A model generated the notes under the pieces. That model saw only the letters and a program-made list of their open reading frames with translations. It ran no database searches and was not told where the DNA came from. Shown piece after piece: positions 15,622 through 24,497 of a stretch of 44,890 nt of DNA. Origin of the DNA: Calidithermus chliarophilus DSM 9957 (lineage in GTDB: Bacteria; Deinococcota; Deinococci; Deinococcales; Thermaceae); NCBI RefSeq assembly GCF_000430045.1, contig NZ_KE387027.1, positions 110,781 to 155,670 on the forward strand. Reading direction: 5' to 3'. A program made the translations under genes and the position numbers. How positions within the stretch are numbered: the stretch's first letter is position 1; every line of letters starts with the position of its first letter.

Positions 15622-17280
15622 ATGGAAGACAAGGCAACCCAGACCCCGGCCCAAGCCGGAAACCCCGAAGTTTTTAGCATGGAGCAGGCCCTCCAGGAAG
15701 TGGAGGCCCGGCTCGAGAAGACCGTTCAGCGCGGCCAGGTCATCACCGGTACCGTGGTCCTCAAGACCAACGACGGTTTCATGGTGGACATCGGCACCCG
15801 CACTGAAGGGATCATCCCTTTCAACCAGCTCACCGAGGCCAACCTGCCGCAGGAAGAGCTGGAGAAGCTCCTGAAGCCCGGCGATGAGGTCACGGTCTAC
15901 GTGGTGCGCGCCGACCTGGAGAACGGTCAGGTGATCCTCTCGAAGAAGCGCGCCGAGAGCGACCAGTCGTGGGTCAGGCTCCAGGAACTCTTTGAGAAGG
16001 GCGAGCCCGTGGTCGTCCAGGTCCAGGAGAAGGTCAAGGGGGGTCTGGTAGCCCTGATCGAGGGCGTGCGCGCCTTCCTCCCTGCCTCCCAGGTCGATCT
16101 GCGCCGCACCCCCGAGCTCGACGAGTACGTGGGCCAGAGCATCGCGGTCAAGATCATCGAGCTCAACCGCAAGAAGGGCCGCGTGATCCTCTCGCGCCGC
16201 ACCATCCTCGAGGAGGAGCAGAAGAAGCTGCGCTCCGGCCTGCTCTCTAGCCTCCAGGAAGGCCAGGAGGTCGAGGGCCAGGTGGTCGAGGTCACCGAGT
16301 TCGGCGTCTTCGTGGCGCTGGGCGGCGTGGATGGCCTGGTGCACCGCTCCGAGATCACCTGGGGCCGCTTCACCCACCCCCGCGAGGTCATCTCCAAGGG
16401 CCAGACCGTGCGCGCCAAGGTGCTCTCGGTCGACGCCGACCGTGAGCGGGTCAACCTCTCGATCAAGGCGCTAGTGTCCGACCCCTGGATCAACGTCAGC
16501 GAGAAGTACCCCATCGGCTCGCGCGTGAACGGCAAGGTGGTGGGCCTGACCCAGTTCGGCGCCTTCGTGGAGGTGGAGCCGGGCCTCGAGGGCCTCATCC
16601 ACATCAGCGAGCTCTCCTGGACCAAGCGCCCCAAGCACCCCTCCGAGATCCTCAAGGAAGGCCAGGAGGTCGAGGCCGTGGTGCTGCGCATCGACCCCGA
16701 GGAGCGCCGCCTGAGCCTGGGCCTGCGCCAGACCCAGCCCGACCCCTGGAAGACCCTCCCCGACCGCTACCCGCCGGGCACCCCCATCAAGGGCAAGGTC
16801 ACCGGCCTCACCGAGTTCGGCGTGTTCGTGGAGGTCGAGCCGGGCATCGAGGGCCTGATCCACGTCTCCGAGCTGGATTACCAGCGCATCGAGAAGCCCT
16901 CCGAGGTCTTCAAGAAGGGCGACGAGGTCGAGGCCATCATCCTCAACATCGACCCCGTCGAGCAGCGCGTCTCGCTCTCGCGCAAGCGCCTGCTCCCGCC
17001 CCCCATGCCCAGCGAGGCGGGCGAGGAAGACCGTCCCCGCCGCAGCATGGGCCTGGGCCGCGAGGGCCGTCCCGACCAGCGCCCCAGCGCGGGCAAGCGC
17101 AAGAAGGGTGGCCGCGAGGGCCGTGGCCGCGACCGCGACTACGACATGGGCGGCATCGACGGCGGCTACTCCGGCTCCTACTCCTCGGGTGAGGCCGCCT
17201 CGGCCAGCGTCAAGCTCGGCGACATGTTCGGCGACCTGCTCAACCAGCTCGACCTCGAGGAAGAGACCGAGAAGAAGTAA
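15622..17280 (+). CDS. rpsA: 30S ribosomal protein S1
   Basis: 552 residues. Five S1 RNA-binding domains of about 72 residues: about 33-105, 118-193, 207-278, 293-365 and 379-452. The last three have the classic form (GxVxxxxxFGxFVxxxxGxxGLxHxSE). The C-terminal 90 residues are a basic Arg/Lys/Gly-rich segment ([18 protein letters not shown]) and an acidic end [15 protein letters not shown]. It binds mRNA on the small subunit. ATG 15622 has GGAGG 10 bases upstream. The six-domain layout of E. coli is absent, as expected for this phylum. Confidence 0.93.
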   Translation: MEDKATQTPAQAGNPEVFSMEQALQEVEARLEKTVQRGQVITGTVVLKTNDGFMVDIGTRTEGIIPFNQLTEANLPQEELEKLLKPGDEVTVYVVRADLENGQVILSKKRAESDQSWVRLQELFEKGEPVVVQVQEKVKGGLVALIEGVRAFLPASQVDLRRTPELDEYVGQSIAVKIIELNRKKGRVILSRRTILEEEQKKLRSGLLSSLQEGQEVEGQVVEVTEFGVFVALGGVDGLVHRSEITWGRFTHPREVISKGQTVRAKVLSVDADRERVNLSIKALVSDPWINVSEKYPIGSRVNGKVVGLTQFGAFVEVEPGLEGLIHISELSWTKRPKHPSEILKEGQEVEAVVLRIDPEERRLSLGLRQTQPDPWKTLPDRYPPGTPIKGKVTGLTEFGVFVEVEPGIEGLIHVSELDYQRIEKPSEVFKKGDEVEAIILNIDPVEQRVSLSRKRLLPPPMPSEAGEEDRPRRSMGLGREGRPDQRPSAGKRKKGGREGRGRDRDYDMGGIDGGYSGSYSSGEAASASVKLGDMFGDLLNQLDLEEETEKK

Positions 17281-17291
17281 GCTTCACACCG

Positions 17292-17328
17292 AAGGAGGGG
17301 GCCGCCCACGGGCGGCCCCCTCCTTTGT
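17292..17328 (+). terminator. rpsA terminator
   Basis: A 15-bp perfect GC-rich stem (AAGGAGGGGGCCGCC and complement, 17292-17306 / 17311-17325) with a CACG loop and trailing T's, 11 bases after the stop codon. Confidence 0.9.
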
Positions 17329-17466
17329 CACAGCGCTAAGGGAAAGGGGCGGAGCCCTCCCGTGCGGGAGGGGGAGACGTCGCCGTGAGTTCCGCCGGGC
17401 CTCGCCCTCGCGGGACCGGGCAAAGGAAAACGGCCCCGAGGGGGCCGTTCGTCTGAAGGAGGGCTT
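17329..17466. other. Gene-free stretch with two further GC hairpins
   Basis: No credible gene. It contains CCCTCCCG/CGGGAGGG near 17368-17385 and a 9-bp perfect stem AACGGCCCC (17429-17437) / GGGGCCGTT (17441-17449), both terminator-like. The latter lies downstream of rpmB's repeat copy and could end rpmB transcripts. Confidence 0.5.
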
Positions 17467-17655
17467 ACACCGGATTCAAAAAGATAATCATCCAAACCCA
17501 AAGACCCTCAGAGGCTATCTTTTTGAATCCCAGAGCACTCCCCTCCCTGAGGGTCGGCGAAGAAAGCGTATCCCTCCCGAGGGGCGGTATCGCCCTCCGC
17601 TACGCGGATAACTTCGGCCCTGTCAGCCCGGCGCCGGACTGACCGAATCGGGTAT
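17467..17655 (-). repeat. MITE-like dispersed repeat, copy 3 (189 bp, inverted)
   Basis: Same family as 1047-1259 and 9312-9471, in the opposite orientation. The ends are ACACCGGATTC and GAATCGGGTAT. The AT-rich hairpin (17471-17485 / near 17516-17530) is a perfect 15-bp stem built on GGATTCAAAAAGATA. The other hairpin is CAGTCCGGCGCCGGGCTG, again paired but different from the other copies. Its last T is the last base of rpmB's TGA stop codon on the minus strand. Confidence 0.82.
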
Positions 17656-17951
17656 CAGAGCAGGGAGAGGAGCTTGTTCTTGACCTGCTTGGCGTCGAGG
17701 CCCTTGAGGTTCATGCCCTTGGAGCGCTCGACGATCTCGTAGACCTTGTGCACGTGGGTGGTGGCGACCTTGAAGGTGATGCTGTGCTCGCCGACCTGCA
17801 CGGTGACCTTGCGCAGGTTGGGGGTCTGCCAGCGCTTGGAGATGCCGGTGGTCTTCTTACCCACGCCGCCATCGGCCTTGGCCTTACCACGGCGGATGAT
17901 GCTGTTGACCACCATGGGGCGCTTGCCGCTAATTTCGCAAATCCTCGACAT
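17655..17951 (-). CDS. rpmB: 50S ribosomal protein L28
   Basis: 98 residues, the length seen in Thermus-type L28 rather than the about 77 of E. coli. MSRICEISGKRPMVVNSIIRRGKAKADGGVGKKTTGISKRWQTPNL is the family start; the extension THVHKVYEIVERSKGMNLKGLDAKQVKNKLLSLL is the C-terminal part found in this phylum. Strong ribosome site GGAGGAAAG before ATG 17951. It is transcribed alone from the promoter at 18002-18031. Confidence 0.95.
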   Translation of the reverse strand: MSRICEISGKRPMVVNSIIRRGKAKADGGVGKKTTGISKRWQTPNLRKVTVQVGEHSITFKVATTHVHKVYEIVERSKGMNLKGLDAKQVKNKLLSLL

Positions 17952-18001
17952 TGCTTTCCTCCGCCTTGCTGGCTGCGGCCAGCGTCACGACAACGGGCAA
18001 G

Positions 18002-18031
18002 AGTATAGCACACTCGCCCGGCCCAAGCCAA
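18002..18031 (-). promoter_or_regulatory. rpmB promoter
   Basis: Minus strand: -35 TTGGCT (18026-18031), 18-base spacer, -10 TATACT (18002-18007), giving a leader of about 45 bases. It lies 3-32 bases after the stop codon region of the upstream minus-strand gene. Confidence 0.65.
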
Positions 18032-18034
18032 GGG

Positions 18035-18883
18035 TCAGGCCCCACAGCCCGTCGAAAGCGCCTCCCGGAAGCCCTTTCCGTCCCACTCGAGCACGCTCAG
18101 GGTGTAGCCCTCGTAGAAGGCGTCCCAGAACACCAGCTCCATCCGGCCGTCGCCGTTGAGGTCGTAGACGCCCACCACGTCGAAGCGCAGGGCGTAGGGC
18201 TGGGGCGCTTCGGCGCCGGGGCTGGAGGGCCGGACGGTGACGGAGGCGCCGAGCTCGAGCGTCTGCAGGCTGGCGGGGTCGTTGCTCGCCAGGCGGCGCA
18301 CCACGGCCAGCGAGTAGTCGCCCACCTCGCCGTGGCCGGGCGGGAAGGGCTCGTCGCGCCCGGTGTAGCGCGTCGCCGCCAGGATCACCTCCTGGCGGCC
18401 GTCGCCCTCGAGGTCGGCCCGCAGCACGCGGGTGAGCCGGACCTGGGGGTTCCGCAGGCCCTTGCGGGCCAGGAGGTCGCGCACCACGGCGGCGTAGGGG
18501 CTGTTGGCGGCGGGAAGCTCCTCCACCTTGCGCGGCTGGAGGTTCCAGGGGGCGGTGGTGGCGACGACCCAGCGGGCGGGGGAGGGGTTGGGGCTCAGGG
18601 CCACCCCGTAGTTCCAGTCGCAGGGCTCGCCGCTCTCGGGCCTCGAGCCCCGGGCCTCGCCCAGCGCCGTAGGGCCCGCGAACACCCGGTAGCGCTCGCC
18701 CCCCGCGACGCCGGGGGCCGTTCGTTGGGCCTCCACCCACCTGCCGTCCCGGCTCGAGCCCAGCAGGTCGGCCCGCTCGGACCCCGGCAGCCGCACCAGG
18801 ACCGGGTGGGAGCCCCGGGCGGAGGTGTCGGCCCAGCCCAGGCCCAGCAGGAGCGGGAGGAGGAGCATCCAGGGTCGGCTCAT
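18035..18883 (-). CDS. Secreted protein with calcium-binding FG-GAP/VCBS-like motifs
   Basis: 282 residues from ATG 18883; the longer frame runs antisense to purA and is rejected. Signal peptide about 1-18 (LLLPLLLGLGWA). Two EF-hand-like loops, DLEGDGRQEVIL (about 168) and DLNGDGRMELVFWD (about 247), match the Asp-rich loops of FG-GAP/VCBS repeat proteins; the rest is beta-rich. A bacterial family of similar layout describes quantities stored or displayed on the surface, but no enzyme site is visible, so function is unknown. It ends 3 bases before the rpmB -35 box. Confidence 0.65.
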   Translation of the reverse strand: MSRPWMLLLPLLLGLGWADTSARGSHPVLVRLPGSERADLLGSSRDGRWVEAQRTAPGVAGGERYRVFAGPTALGEARGSRPESGEPCDWNYGVALSPNPSPARWVVATTAPWNLQPRKVEELPAANSPYAAVVRDLLARKGLRNPQVRLTRVLRADLEGDGRQEVILAATRYTGRDEPFPPGHGEVGDYSLAVVRRLASNDPASLQTLELGASVTVRPSSPGAEAPQPYALRFDVVGVYDLNGDGRMELVFWDAFYEGYTLSVLEWDGKGFREALSTGCGA

Positions 18884-18949
18884 GACCTGCCCAGCGTAAC
18901 AGAAGGGCGGCGTGGCCGAAACCGGCGCGGTTGGATAAACTGGGCCGGT

Positions 18950-20149
18950 ATGCCAGGGATCGCGATCATCGGGGCCCAGTGGGGCGACGAAGGCAAGGGC
19001 AAGGTCACCGACGCCCTCGCGCAGGACGCCGACTACGTGGTGCGCTACCAGGGCGGGGCCAACGCGGGCCACACCGTGGTGGCCCACGGCAAGACCTTCA
19101 AGCTCAACCTGCTGCCTACCGGCGTGATCCACCCCCAGGCCACCAACGTGCTGGGCGACGGCATGGTGATCGACGCCTTCCGCTTCGCCGAGGAGATGGG
19201 CAACATCCGGGCGGAGGGCCTCGAGCCTAGGGTACTGGTCTCGGAGAAGGCCCACCTGGTGCTGCCGCACCACAAGCACGTGGAGAGCCGCAACAACTTC
19301 GTGGGCACCACCAAGCGCGGCATCGGCCCGGCCTACTCCGACCGGGCGCGGCGGGTGGGCATCCGCGCCGGCGACCTGCTCGACGAGGCGGTGCTGCGTG
19401 AGCGGGTCGAGACGCTGCTCGTCGAAAAGCCCAACTCCACCCGCGAGGCGGGCTGGGACTCGCTCGAGAAGGCCCTCGAGGAGCTGGGGCGCATGCGCGA
19501 GATCCTGGCCCCGCACGTCGCCGACACCGGCAGGATGCTGCGCGAGGCCATCAAGCAGGGCAAGAAGGTGCTCTTCGAGGGCGCCCAGGCCACCCTGCTC
19601 GACCTCAACTACGGCGACTACCCCTACGTCACCAGCTCCCACCCCACCGTGGGCGGCATCATCGTGGGCGCCGGGGTGAACCACAAGGCCATCAACAAGG
19701 TCTACGGGGTGGCCAAGGCCTACGCCACCCGCGTGGGTAACGGCCCCTTCCCCACCGAGCTCCCCGAGGACGAGGCCGAGCACCTGCGGCAGAAGGGCGG
19801 CGAGTTCGGCGTGACCACCGGCCGGCCCCGCCGCACCGGCTGGCTCGACCTGCCGCTCCTGAAGTACGCCTGCGAGGTCAACGGCTTCGACGGCCTGGTG
19901 CTCACCAAGCTCGACGTGCTCAGCGGCTTCCCCAAGGTGAAGGTGGGGGTCGAGCACACCCCCGATGGGGTGCGCTACGCCGAGCTCGAGGGCTGGGGCG
20001 AGCTGGCGGGCATCAGCACCCGCGAGGCCCTGCCCAAGAGCGTGCTCAGCCTCATCGAGATGATCGAGGAGTACACCGGGGTGCCGGTGGTGATGTTCTC
20101 CACCAGCCCGCGCCGCGAGGACACCTTCGGCGCGGTGAGCTGGGTCTGA
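18950..20149 (+). CDS. purA: Adenylosuccinate synthetase
   Basis: 399 residues. It joins IMP and aspartate with GTP in AMP synthesis (EC 6.3.4.4). The N-terminal P-loop IIGAQWGDEGKGKVTD has the catalytic Asp; GGANAGHTVV follows. TTKRGIGPAYSDRARRVGIR, LFEGAQATLLD and TTGRPRRTGWLDL are the usual motifs. It is shorter than the 427-432 residues of E. coli type. ATG 18950 lies 8 bases after -10 TAAACT (18936-18941): probably leaderless. Confidence 0.95.
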   Translation: MPGIAIIGAQWGDEGKGKVTDALAQDADYVVRYQGGANAGHTVVAHGKTFKLNLLPTGVIHPQATNVLGDGMVIDAFRFAEEMGNIRAEGLEPRVLVSEKAHLVLPHHKHVESRNNFVGTTKRGIGPAYSDRARRVGIRAGDLLDEAVLRERVETLLVEKPNSTREAGWDSLEKALEELGRMREILAPHVADTGRMLREAIKQGKKVLFEGAQATLLDLNYGDYPYVTSSHPTVGGIIVGAGVNHKAINKVYGVAKAYATRVGNGPFPTELPEDEAEHLRQKGGEFGVTTGRPRRTGWLDLPLLKYACEVNGFDGLVLTKLDVLSGFPKVKVGVEHTPDGVRYAELEGWGELAGISTREALPKSVLSLIEMIEEYTGVPVVMFSTSPRREDTFGAVSWV

Positions 20150-20377
20150 AAGCCGCCAAACGCAAGACGGCGCGGCGGGAGCCCTGGTCCAGGAAGGGCA
20201 CGGAGCAGCAAGCGGTAATTTCAGCCGTCAGCGGGCGGCAGGAGGCTTATGGCTCGTGGTGAAAGGAATCCCTCCCCGCGGGCGGGGAGGGGATATCCCC
20301 CCAGCCCCCCTTGCTAAGGGGGGTAAGGAAAGGGCGTTTGGCTATGGGCTATCGGCTATCGGCGTTCAGCTATCGGC
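20150..20377 (-). repeat. Composite repeat, locus B (heptad core plus palindromic modules)
   Basis: Reading the minus strand: heptads with CGATAGC / TAGCCCA units (about 20340-20377), an AAACGC unit, CCCCCCTTAGCAAGGGGGG (about 20310-20328), a GGGGGGATATCCCC stretch, CCCTCCCCGCCCGCGGGGAGGG (about 20272-20293) and a weak CCACGAGCC tail. The TAG stop of the minus-strand transporter (20370-20372) lies inside the heptad part. 20150-20245 holds nothing else recognised. Confidence 0.65.
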
Positions 20378-21050
20378 CCAGCGCGAAGGGGTTGAAGTCG
20401 GTATCGCGGTCGTAATAATCTTCGCCCTCGCGCTTCTTGAGGAAGCCCACCACCGCGTAGGTGAGGGGGGTGAACAGCACCTCGACCCCCACCTTGAAGA
20501 CGTAGTTGGAGACGAACACTGTCCACAACAGGCTGTTGTCCCACACGCCGTAGAAAGCGATGAGCAGGAAGATTCCGGTGTCGAGGCCCTGGCCCACCAG
20601 GGTCGAGCCGATGGTGCGCACCCACAGCCAGCGCCCCTGGGTCGCCACCTTGAGCTTGGCGAGGATGAAGCTGTTGACGAACTCGCCCACCCAGTAGGCC
20701 ACCAGGCTGCCCAGCACGATGCGCGGCACCAGGCCCAGGATGATGGAGAAGGCCTGGGCGGTGCCCTGGCTCTGCGGGTCGGCGGGGGTGGGGAGGAGGT
20801 TGACGAGGCCGAAGGTCAGGGCCGCCAGCATCAGCAGGAAGAAGCCGATCCAGATGACGCGGCGGCTGCGCTTGTAGCCGTAAACCTCGGTGAGCACGTC
20901 GCCGAAGATGTAGGCCAGGGGGAAGAGGATGGTGCCGCCGTCGAAGGTGAAGGGGCCGAGCAGGACCACCTTGGTCGAGGCGATGTTCGAGACGATCAGG
21001 ACCACCACGAACAGGGCGGTGATCAGGTCCAGGTAGCGGTAGGTCTTCAT
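20370..21050 (-). CDS. VUT/QueT-family transporter (queuosine-precursor type)
   Basis: 226 residues from ATG 21050 (MKTYRYLDL); the longer frame adds only repeat-derived sequence. Six hydrophobic segments. The family core is visible: FVVVLIVSNIASTKVV, ILFPLAYIFGDVLTEVYGYKRSRRVIWIGF, LVAYWVGEFVNSFILAKLKV and RTIGSTLVGQGLDTGIF. YhhQ-type members take up queuosine precursors for tRNA modification; the substrate here is inferred. The C-terminal YYDRDTDFNPFALGR runs into a repeat that carries its stop codon. Confidence 0.85.
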   Translation of the reverse strand: MKTYRYLDLITALFVVVLIVSNIASTKVVLLGPFTFDGGTILFPLAYIFGDVLTEVYGYKRSRRVIWIGFFLLMLAALTFGLVNLLPTPADPQSQGTAQAFSIILGLVPRIVLGSLVAYWVGEFVNSFILAKLKVATQGRWLWVRTIGSTLVGQGLDTGIFLLIAFYGVWDNSLLWTVFVSNYVFKVGVEVLFTPLTYAVVGFLKKREGEDYYDRDTDFNPFALGR

Positions 21051-21161
21051 GGGCGAACCCTCAACAAAACAAGAGTCTACCCCTTCAGGGGCTCGAGGGC
21101 ACGCAGGATTGGGCAGCCTACGGCGCCGTGGCTCGGCAGCCAAGCACAAGGCAAAATTCCA

Positions 21162-21241
21162 TGGGGACGCAAGACATTGCGTCCCCACAGCATTCGACGT
21201 TCAGCGTTCGGCTATCGGCTATCGGCCATCGACTATCGACC
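21162..21241 (-). repeat. Composite repeat, locus C (hairpin plus heptads)
   Basis: A perfect 11-bp hairpin TGGGGACGCAA (21162-21172) / TTGCGTCCCCA (21177-21187), followed by heptads GGCTATC, GGCTATC, GGCCATC and GACTATC ending at 21241, immediately before the hpt stop codon at 21242. Confidence 0.65.
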
Positions 21242-21775
21242 CTAATCCCCCTGCGACGTAATAAACGGCAAATTCCGGTCGAACTGGCTCCGGTCGAGGC
21301 CATAGCCGTAGACGAAGGCGTCCTCGATCTCGAAGCCCAGGTAGTCGATGGGGACTTCGACGCGGCGGCGGGCGGGCTTGGAGAGGAGGGCGGCGACCTT
21401 GAGGCTGGCGGGCTGGCGGGCCTCGAGCATGCGCAGCAGGTAGTTGAGGGTGATGCCGGTGTCGACGATGTCCTCCACCACGATCACGTGGCGGTTGGCG
21501 ATGGGGATGCGCAGGTCCTTGAGCACCTCGACCTCGCCGGAGGTGCGGGTGGAGTTGCCGTAGGAGGAGACGGCCAGGAAGTCCATGCTCAGGGGGAGGT
21601 CGATGGCGCGCACCAGGTCGGCCATGAAGATGAAGGCCCCGTTGAGCACGCACACCAGGTGGGGCTCCTGGCCGGCGTAGTCGCGGGCGATCTCAGCGCC
21701 CAGGGCTCGGATGCGGGCCTGGATCTCGGCTTCAGTGATTTGAACGCTTCCCTTTCCGGGATGGAAGATGCTCAC
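21242..21775 (-). CDS. hpt: Hypoxanthine phosphoribosyltransferase
   Basis: 177 residues. Purine salvage: converts hypoxanthine or guanine plus PRPP to IMP/GMP. The PRPP-binding motif VIVVEDIVDTGITL is at about 96-109; LVCVLNGAFIFMADLVRAI and FLAVSSYGNSTRTSGEV (flexible loop) precede it, and LDRSQFDRNLPFI is the nucleotide-binding end. The GTG at 21775 is 6 bases after TAAAAT (21782-21787, minus strand), so leaderless initiation is likely. It overlaps the 3' end of the pseudouridine synthase gene by 44 bases. Confidence 0.92.
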   Translation of the reverse strand: MSIFHPGKGSVQITEAEIQARIRALGAEIARDYAGQEPHLVCVLNGAFIFMADLVRAIDLPLSMDFLAVSSYGNSTRTSGEVEVLKDLRIPIANRHVIVVEDIVDTGITLNYLLRMLEARQPASLKVAALLSKPARRRVEVPIDYLGFEIEDAFVYGYGLDRSQFDRNLPFITSQGD

Positions 21776-22688
21776 GTTGCGATTTTACTCGAGCCTCGCG
21801 CGGCTTTTGGGTCCGGTTCCGATCGGCGGGGTTTTCGGACGCTGCGGCTCGAGGCTTGGGCTGCGGGGCTTCCTTGCGGGGTTTGGCGGGCGCTTCCGGG
21901 GTGCTTCGGGGTTTTTCGCGCGCCGGGTGGGGCCTGGGGCGCCGGGCCTCCCGGGCGGGCTCGGACGGCTGCGGCTTCGGGCGCTGCGGCTTGGGCTTGG
22001 GGGGCTCGGCGGTGAGGGCGGCGATCTCCTCGGGGCCGAGGTAGCGCCACTCTCCGGGCTTGAGGCCGCCGAGCTCGAGCATGCCGATCTGGGTGCGCAC
22101 CAGCCGCTCGACGGGGTAGCCCACCGCCTTGAGCATGCGCCGCACCTCGCGCTTGCGGCCTTCGGTCATGACCAGCCGGGCGCCGCCGTTCATGGGCTTG
22201 GCCTCGAGGGCCTTGGCGGGGCCGTCCTCGAGCTCGACCCCGCTCACCAGGCGCTTGCAGGCGGCCAGGGAGACCTCGCCGCCCCGGCACCAGGCCCGGT
22301 AGACCTTGCGCACCCCGTAGCGCGGGTGGGTGAGGCGCTCGGTGAGGTCGCCGTCGTTGGTGAGCAGGAGCAGCCCCTCCGACTCGCGGTCGAGGCGGCC
22401 CACCGGGTGCAGCCCCGGCACGTCGGGCACGAGCTGGTAGACGGTGCGCTCGGCGTGGCGGTCCTGTTTGGTGGTGGTGACGCCGGCGGGTTTGTGCAGC
22501 GCGATGACCACCTTGCGCTGGGGCAGCCGCACCCGCTCGCCGTCGAAGCGCACCACGTCGCCTTCGCCCACGCTGCTGCCGAGGTCGGCCACCTGGCCGT
22601 TGACGGTGACGCGTCCGGCCCGGATCAGCTCCTCGGCCTTGCGGCGGCTGGCGATACCGGCTCGAGCGAGAAATTGCTGCAGTCGCAT
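21732..22688 (-). CDS. rluB: RsuA/RluB-family pseudouridine synthase with a long basic tail
   Basis: 318 residues. S4 RNA-binding domain about 1-60 (MRLQQFLARAGIASRRKAEELIRAGRVTVNG). Catalytic domain about 60-230 with HPVGRLDRESEGLLLLTNDG (catalytic Asp) and EGRKREVRRMLKAVGYPVERLVR. The last about 90 residues are Pro/Lys/Arg-rich and unstructured, and overlap the hpt start in another frame. It makes pseudouridine in rRNA; the exact subfamily (RluB or RsuA) is a likely guess. Ribosome site AAGGAG 5 bases before ATG 22688. Confidence 0.85.
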   Translation of the reverse strand: MRLQQFLARAGIASRRKAEELIRAGRVTVNGQVADLGSSVGEGDVVRFDGERVRLPQRKVVIALHKPAGVTTTKQDRHAERTVYQLVPDVPGLHPVGRLDRESEGLLLLTNDGDLTERLTHPRYGVRKVYRAWCRGGEVSLAACKRLVSGVELEDGPAKALEAKPMNGGARLVMTEGRKREVRRMLKAVGYPVERLVRTQIGMLELGGLKPGEWRYLGPEEIAALTAEPPKPKPQRPKPQPSEPAREARRPRPHPAREKPRSTPEAPAKPRKEAPQPKPRAAASENPADRNRTQKPREARVKSQREHLPSRKGKRSNH

Positions 22689-22753
22689 ATCTCCTTACTT
22701 TAAGCCACGCCGCCGCCGTATCCTACAGAGGACGCAAGACCGGAGGAGGAATT

Positions 22754-23086
22754 ATGGCCGGGAAATTCGTGCTCCAGCATACGGCAGACGGGCAGTACCT
22801 GTTCAACCTCCAGGCCGCCAACGGCGAGGTCGTGCTCACCAGCGAGCGCTACATGAGCAAGGACGCGGCGCTGGCGGGCATCGCCTCGGTGCGCATCAAC
22901 GCGCCTATCGACGCGCGCTACGAGCGGCTTACCTCGAGCGACGGCCGCCCCTACTTCGTGCTCAAGGGGGCCAACGGTCGCGTGCTCGGGCACAGCGAAA
23001 CCTACAGCTCGGCGGCGGCGCGGGACCAGGGGATCGACTCGGTGGAGCACCACGCCCCGGAGGCGGAGCTCGAGGACCGCACCTAG
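22754..23086 (+). CDS. DUF1508 (YegP-like) tandem-domain protein
   Basis: 110 residues, two about 48-residue DUF1508 repeats: FVLQHTADGQYLFNLQAANGEVVLTSERYMSKDAALAGIASV and YERLTSSDGRPYFVLKGANGRVLGHSETYSSAAARDQGIDSV. Small cytosolic family of unknown biochemical role. GGAGGAGG precedes ATG 22754. Confidence 0.88.
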   Translation: MAGKFVLQHTADGQYLFNLQAANGEVVLTSERYMSKDAALAGIASVRINAPIDARYERLTSSDGRPYFVLKGANGRVLGHSETYSSAAARDQGIDSVEHHAPEAELEDRT

Positions 23087-23117
23087 CACGACCTGGCGCA
23101 GGCGTTAGCATGGCTCC

Positions 23118-24479
23118 ATGAACCCTAGCGACTTGGCCGCGCTCACCGAGCAGGTCCGCGCAGGCATGGAGCAGCACCAGGTCCCCGGCCTGGCCATCGG
23201 GATCTGGCACGACGGGGAAGAATGGGCCGAGGGCTTCGGCGTGACCAGCCAGGACCACCCCTTGCCGGTCACCCCACAGACCCTCTTCCAGATCGGCTCG
23301 ACCACCAAGACCGTCACCGCCACGCTGGTGCTGCGGCTGGTGGAGGCGGGGAAGCTCGAGCTCGACGTGCCCGTGCGGCGCTACCTCCCCGAGCTGAAGC
23401 TGCAGGACGAGGACGCGGCGGGCCGCGTCACCCTGCGCCACCTGCTCACCCACACCGGCGGCTGGGCCGGCGACCTCTTCGTGCGCACCGGCGACGGCGA
23501 CGACGCGCTGGCGAGGTACGTGGCCGCCATGGCCGGCCTGCGGCAACTGGCCCCGCTGGGCGGGCTGTGGTCGTACAACAACGCCGGCTTCGCCCTGGCC
23601 GGGCGGGTGGTCGAGGCGGTGACGGGCCAGCCCTACGAGCGGGTCTGCCGGGAGTGGGTGCTCGAGCCGCTGGGCCTGAGCCACAGCTTCTTCTTCCCCG
23701 AGGAGGTGATGCTGCACCGCTTCGCCGTGGGGCACCTGCTGCGCGACGGGCAGCGCACCATCGCCCGCCCCTGGGCCTTAGCCCGCAACGCCAACGCCGT
23801 GGGCGGCCTTTCCTCCACCGTGCGTGACCAGCTCCGCTACGCCCGATTCCACCTGGGCGACGGCCGCAACGAGCAGGGCGAGCGGGTGCTCTCGCCGGAG
23901 TCCATGCGGCTGCTCCAGACCCCGCAGGTGCCGGCCGCCGACGGGCAGGAGATGGGCCTCTCCTTCTTCCTGCGCGACGTGAGCGGGGTGCGCGTGGTGA
24001 GCCACGGCGGGGCCACCAACGGCCAGATGTCGGCCTTCTGGTTCGTCCCCGAACGCAACTTCGCCTGCACCATCCTCACCAACGCCGACCACGGCCGCTT
24101 CCTCAACAACGGCCTCACCGCCTGGGTCCAGAAGCACCTGCTGGGCCTCGAGCCCCCGGCCCCCCAGCCCACCCCCCGCCCCGCCGCCGAGCTCGCCGAG
24201 TACGCCGGGCGCTACGTGGAGGGCGCGATGGGCAACGCCATCGAGCTCGTGCCCACGGCCGAAGGTCTCGAGTTCCGCTTCACCCCCGGCGACCGCTCCG
24301 GCATCACCGAAACCCCCGCCGACCCCCCGCCCCCATCGCCCGCCCTCTTCTACGACCCCGACCGCCTGGTGATCACCCAAGGCCAGCTCGAGGGGGCCCG
24401 CCTCGAGTTCCTGCGCGGCAAGGACGGCAGGATCGAGTGGTTGCGGTATAGCCTGAGGGTTTACCGCCGGCAGGAATAG
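23118..24479 (+). CDS. Serine hydrolase of the beta-lactamase (class C/EstB-like) family
   Basis: 453 residues. Catalytic SxxK is STTK (QIGSTTKTVTATL, about 57-60), YxN is YNN (LWSYNNAGFALAGRVVEAVTG, about 154) and the third motif is HGG (SHGGATNGQMS). A C-terminal about 100-residue lipocalin-like domain (AEYAGRYVEGAMGNAIELVP) follows, as in DUF3471-type members. No signal peptide, so it is likely cytosolic, acting as an esterase, D-aminopeptidase or amidase rather than an antibiotic lactamase. ATG 23118 lies 6 bases after TAGCAT: probably leaderless. Confidence 0.85.
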   Translation: MNPSDLAALTEQVRAGMEQHQVPGLAIGIWHDGEEWAEGFGVTSQDHPLPVTPQTLFQIGSTTKTVTATLVLRLVEAGKLELDVPVRRYLPELKLQDEDAAGRVTLRHLLTHTGGWAGDLFVRTGDGDDALARYVAAMAGLRQLAPLGGLWSYNNAGFALAGRVVEAVTGQPYERVCREWVLEPLGLSHSFFFPEEVMLHRFAVGHLLRDGQRTIARPWALARNANAVGGLSSTVRDQLRYARFHLGDGRNEQGERVLSPESMRLLQTPQVPAADGQEMGLSFFLRDVSGVRVVSHGGATNGQMSAFWFVPERNFACTILTNADHGRFLNNGLTAWVQKHLLGLEPPAPQPTPRPAAELAEYAGRYVEGAMGNAIELVPTAEGLEFRFTPGDRSGITETPADPPPPSPALFYDPDRLVITQGQLEGARLEFLRGKDGRIEWLRYSLRVYRRQE

Positions 24480-24497
24480 GGAAGACGGTAGGCAAAA

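Noticed and set aside
15311..15637. Minus-strand frame in the CBS-rpsA gap
   Set aside because: Made of repeat sequence and the rpsA leader; no domain and no ribosome site.
17746..18159. Plus-strand frame opposite rpmB
   Set aside because: Antisense to a recognised ribosomal protein with its own promoter and ribosome site.
18884..19957. Upstream extension of the VCBS-like minus-strand frame across purA
   Set aside because: It is antisense to purA, has no ribosome site, and the signal peptide places the start at 18883.
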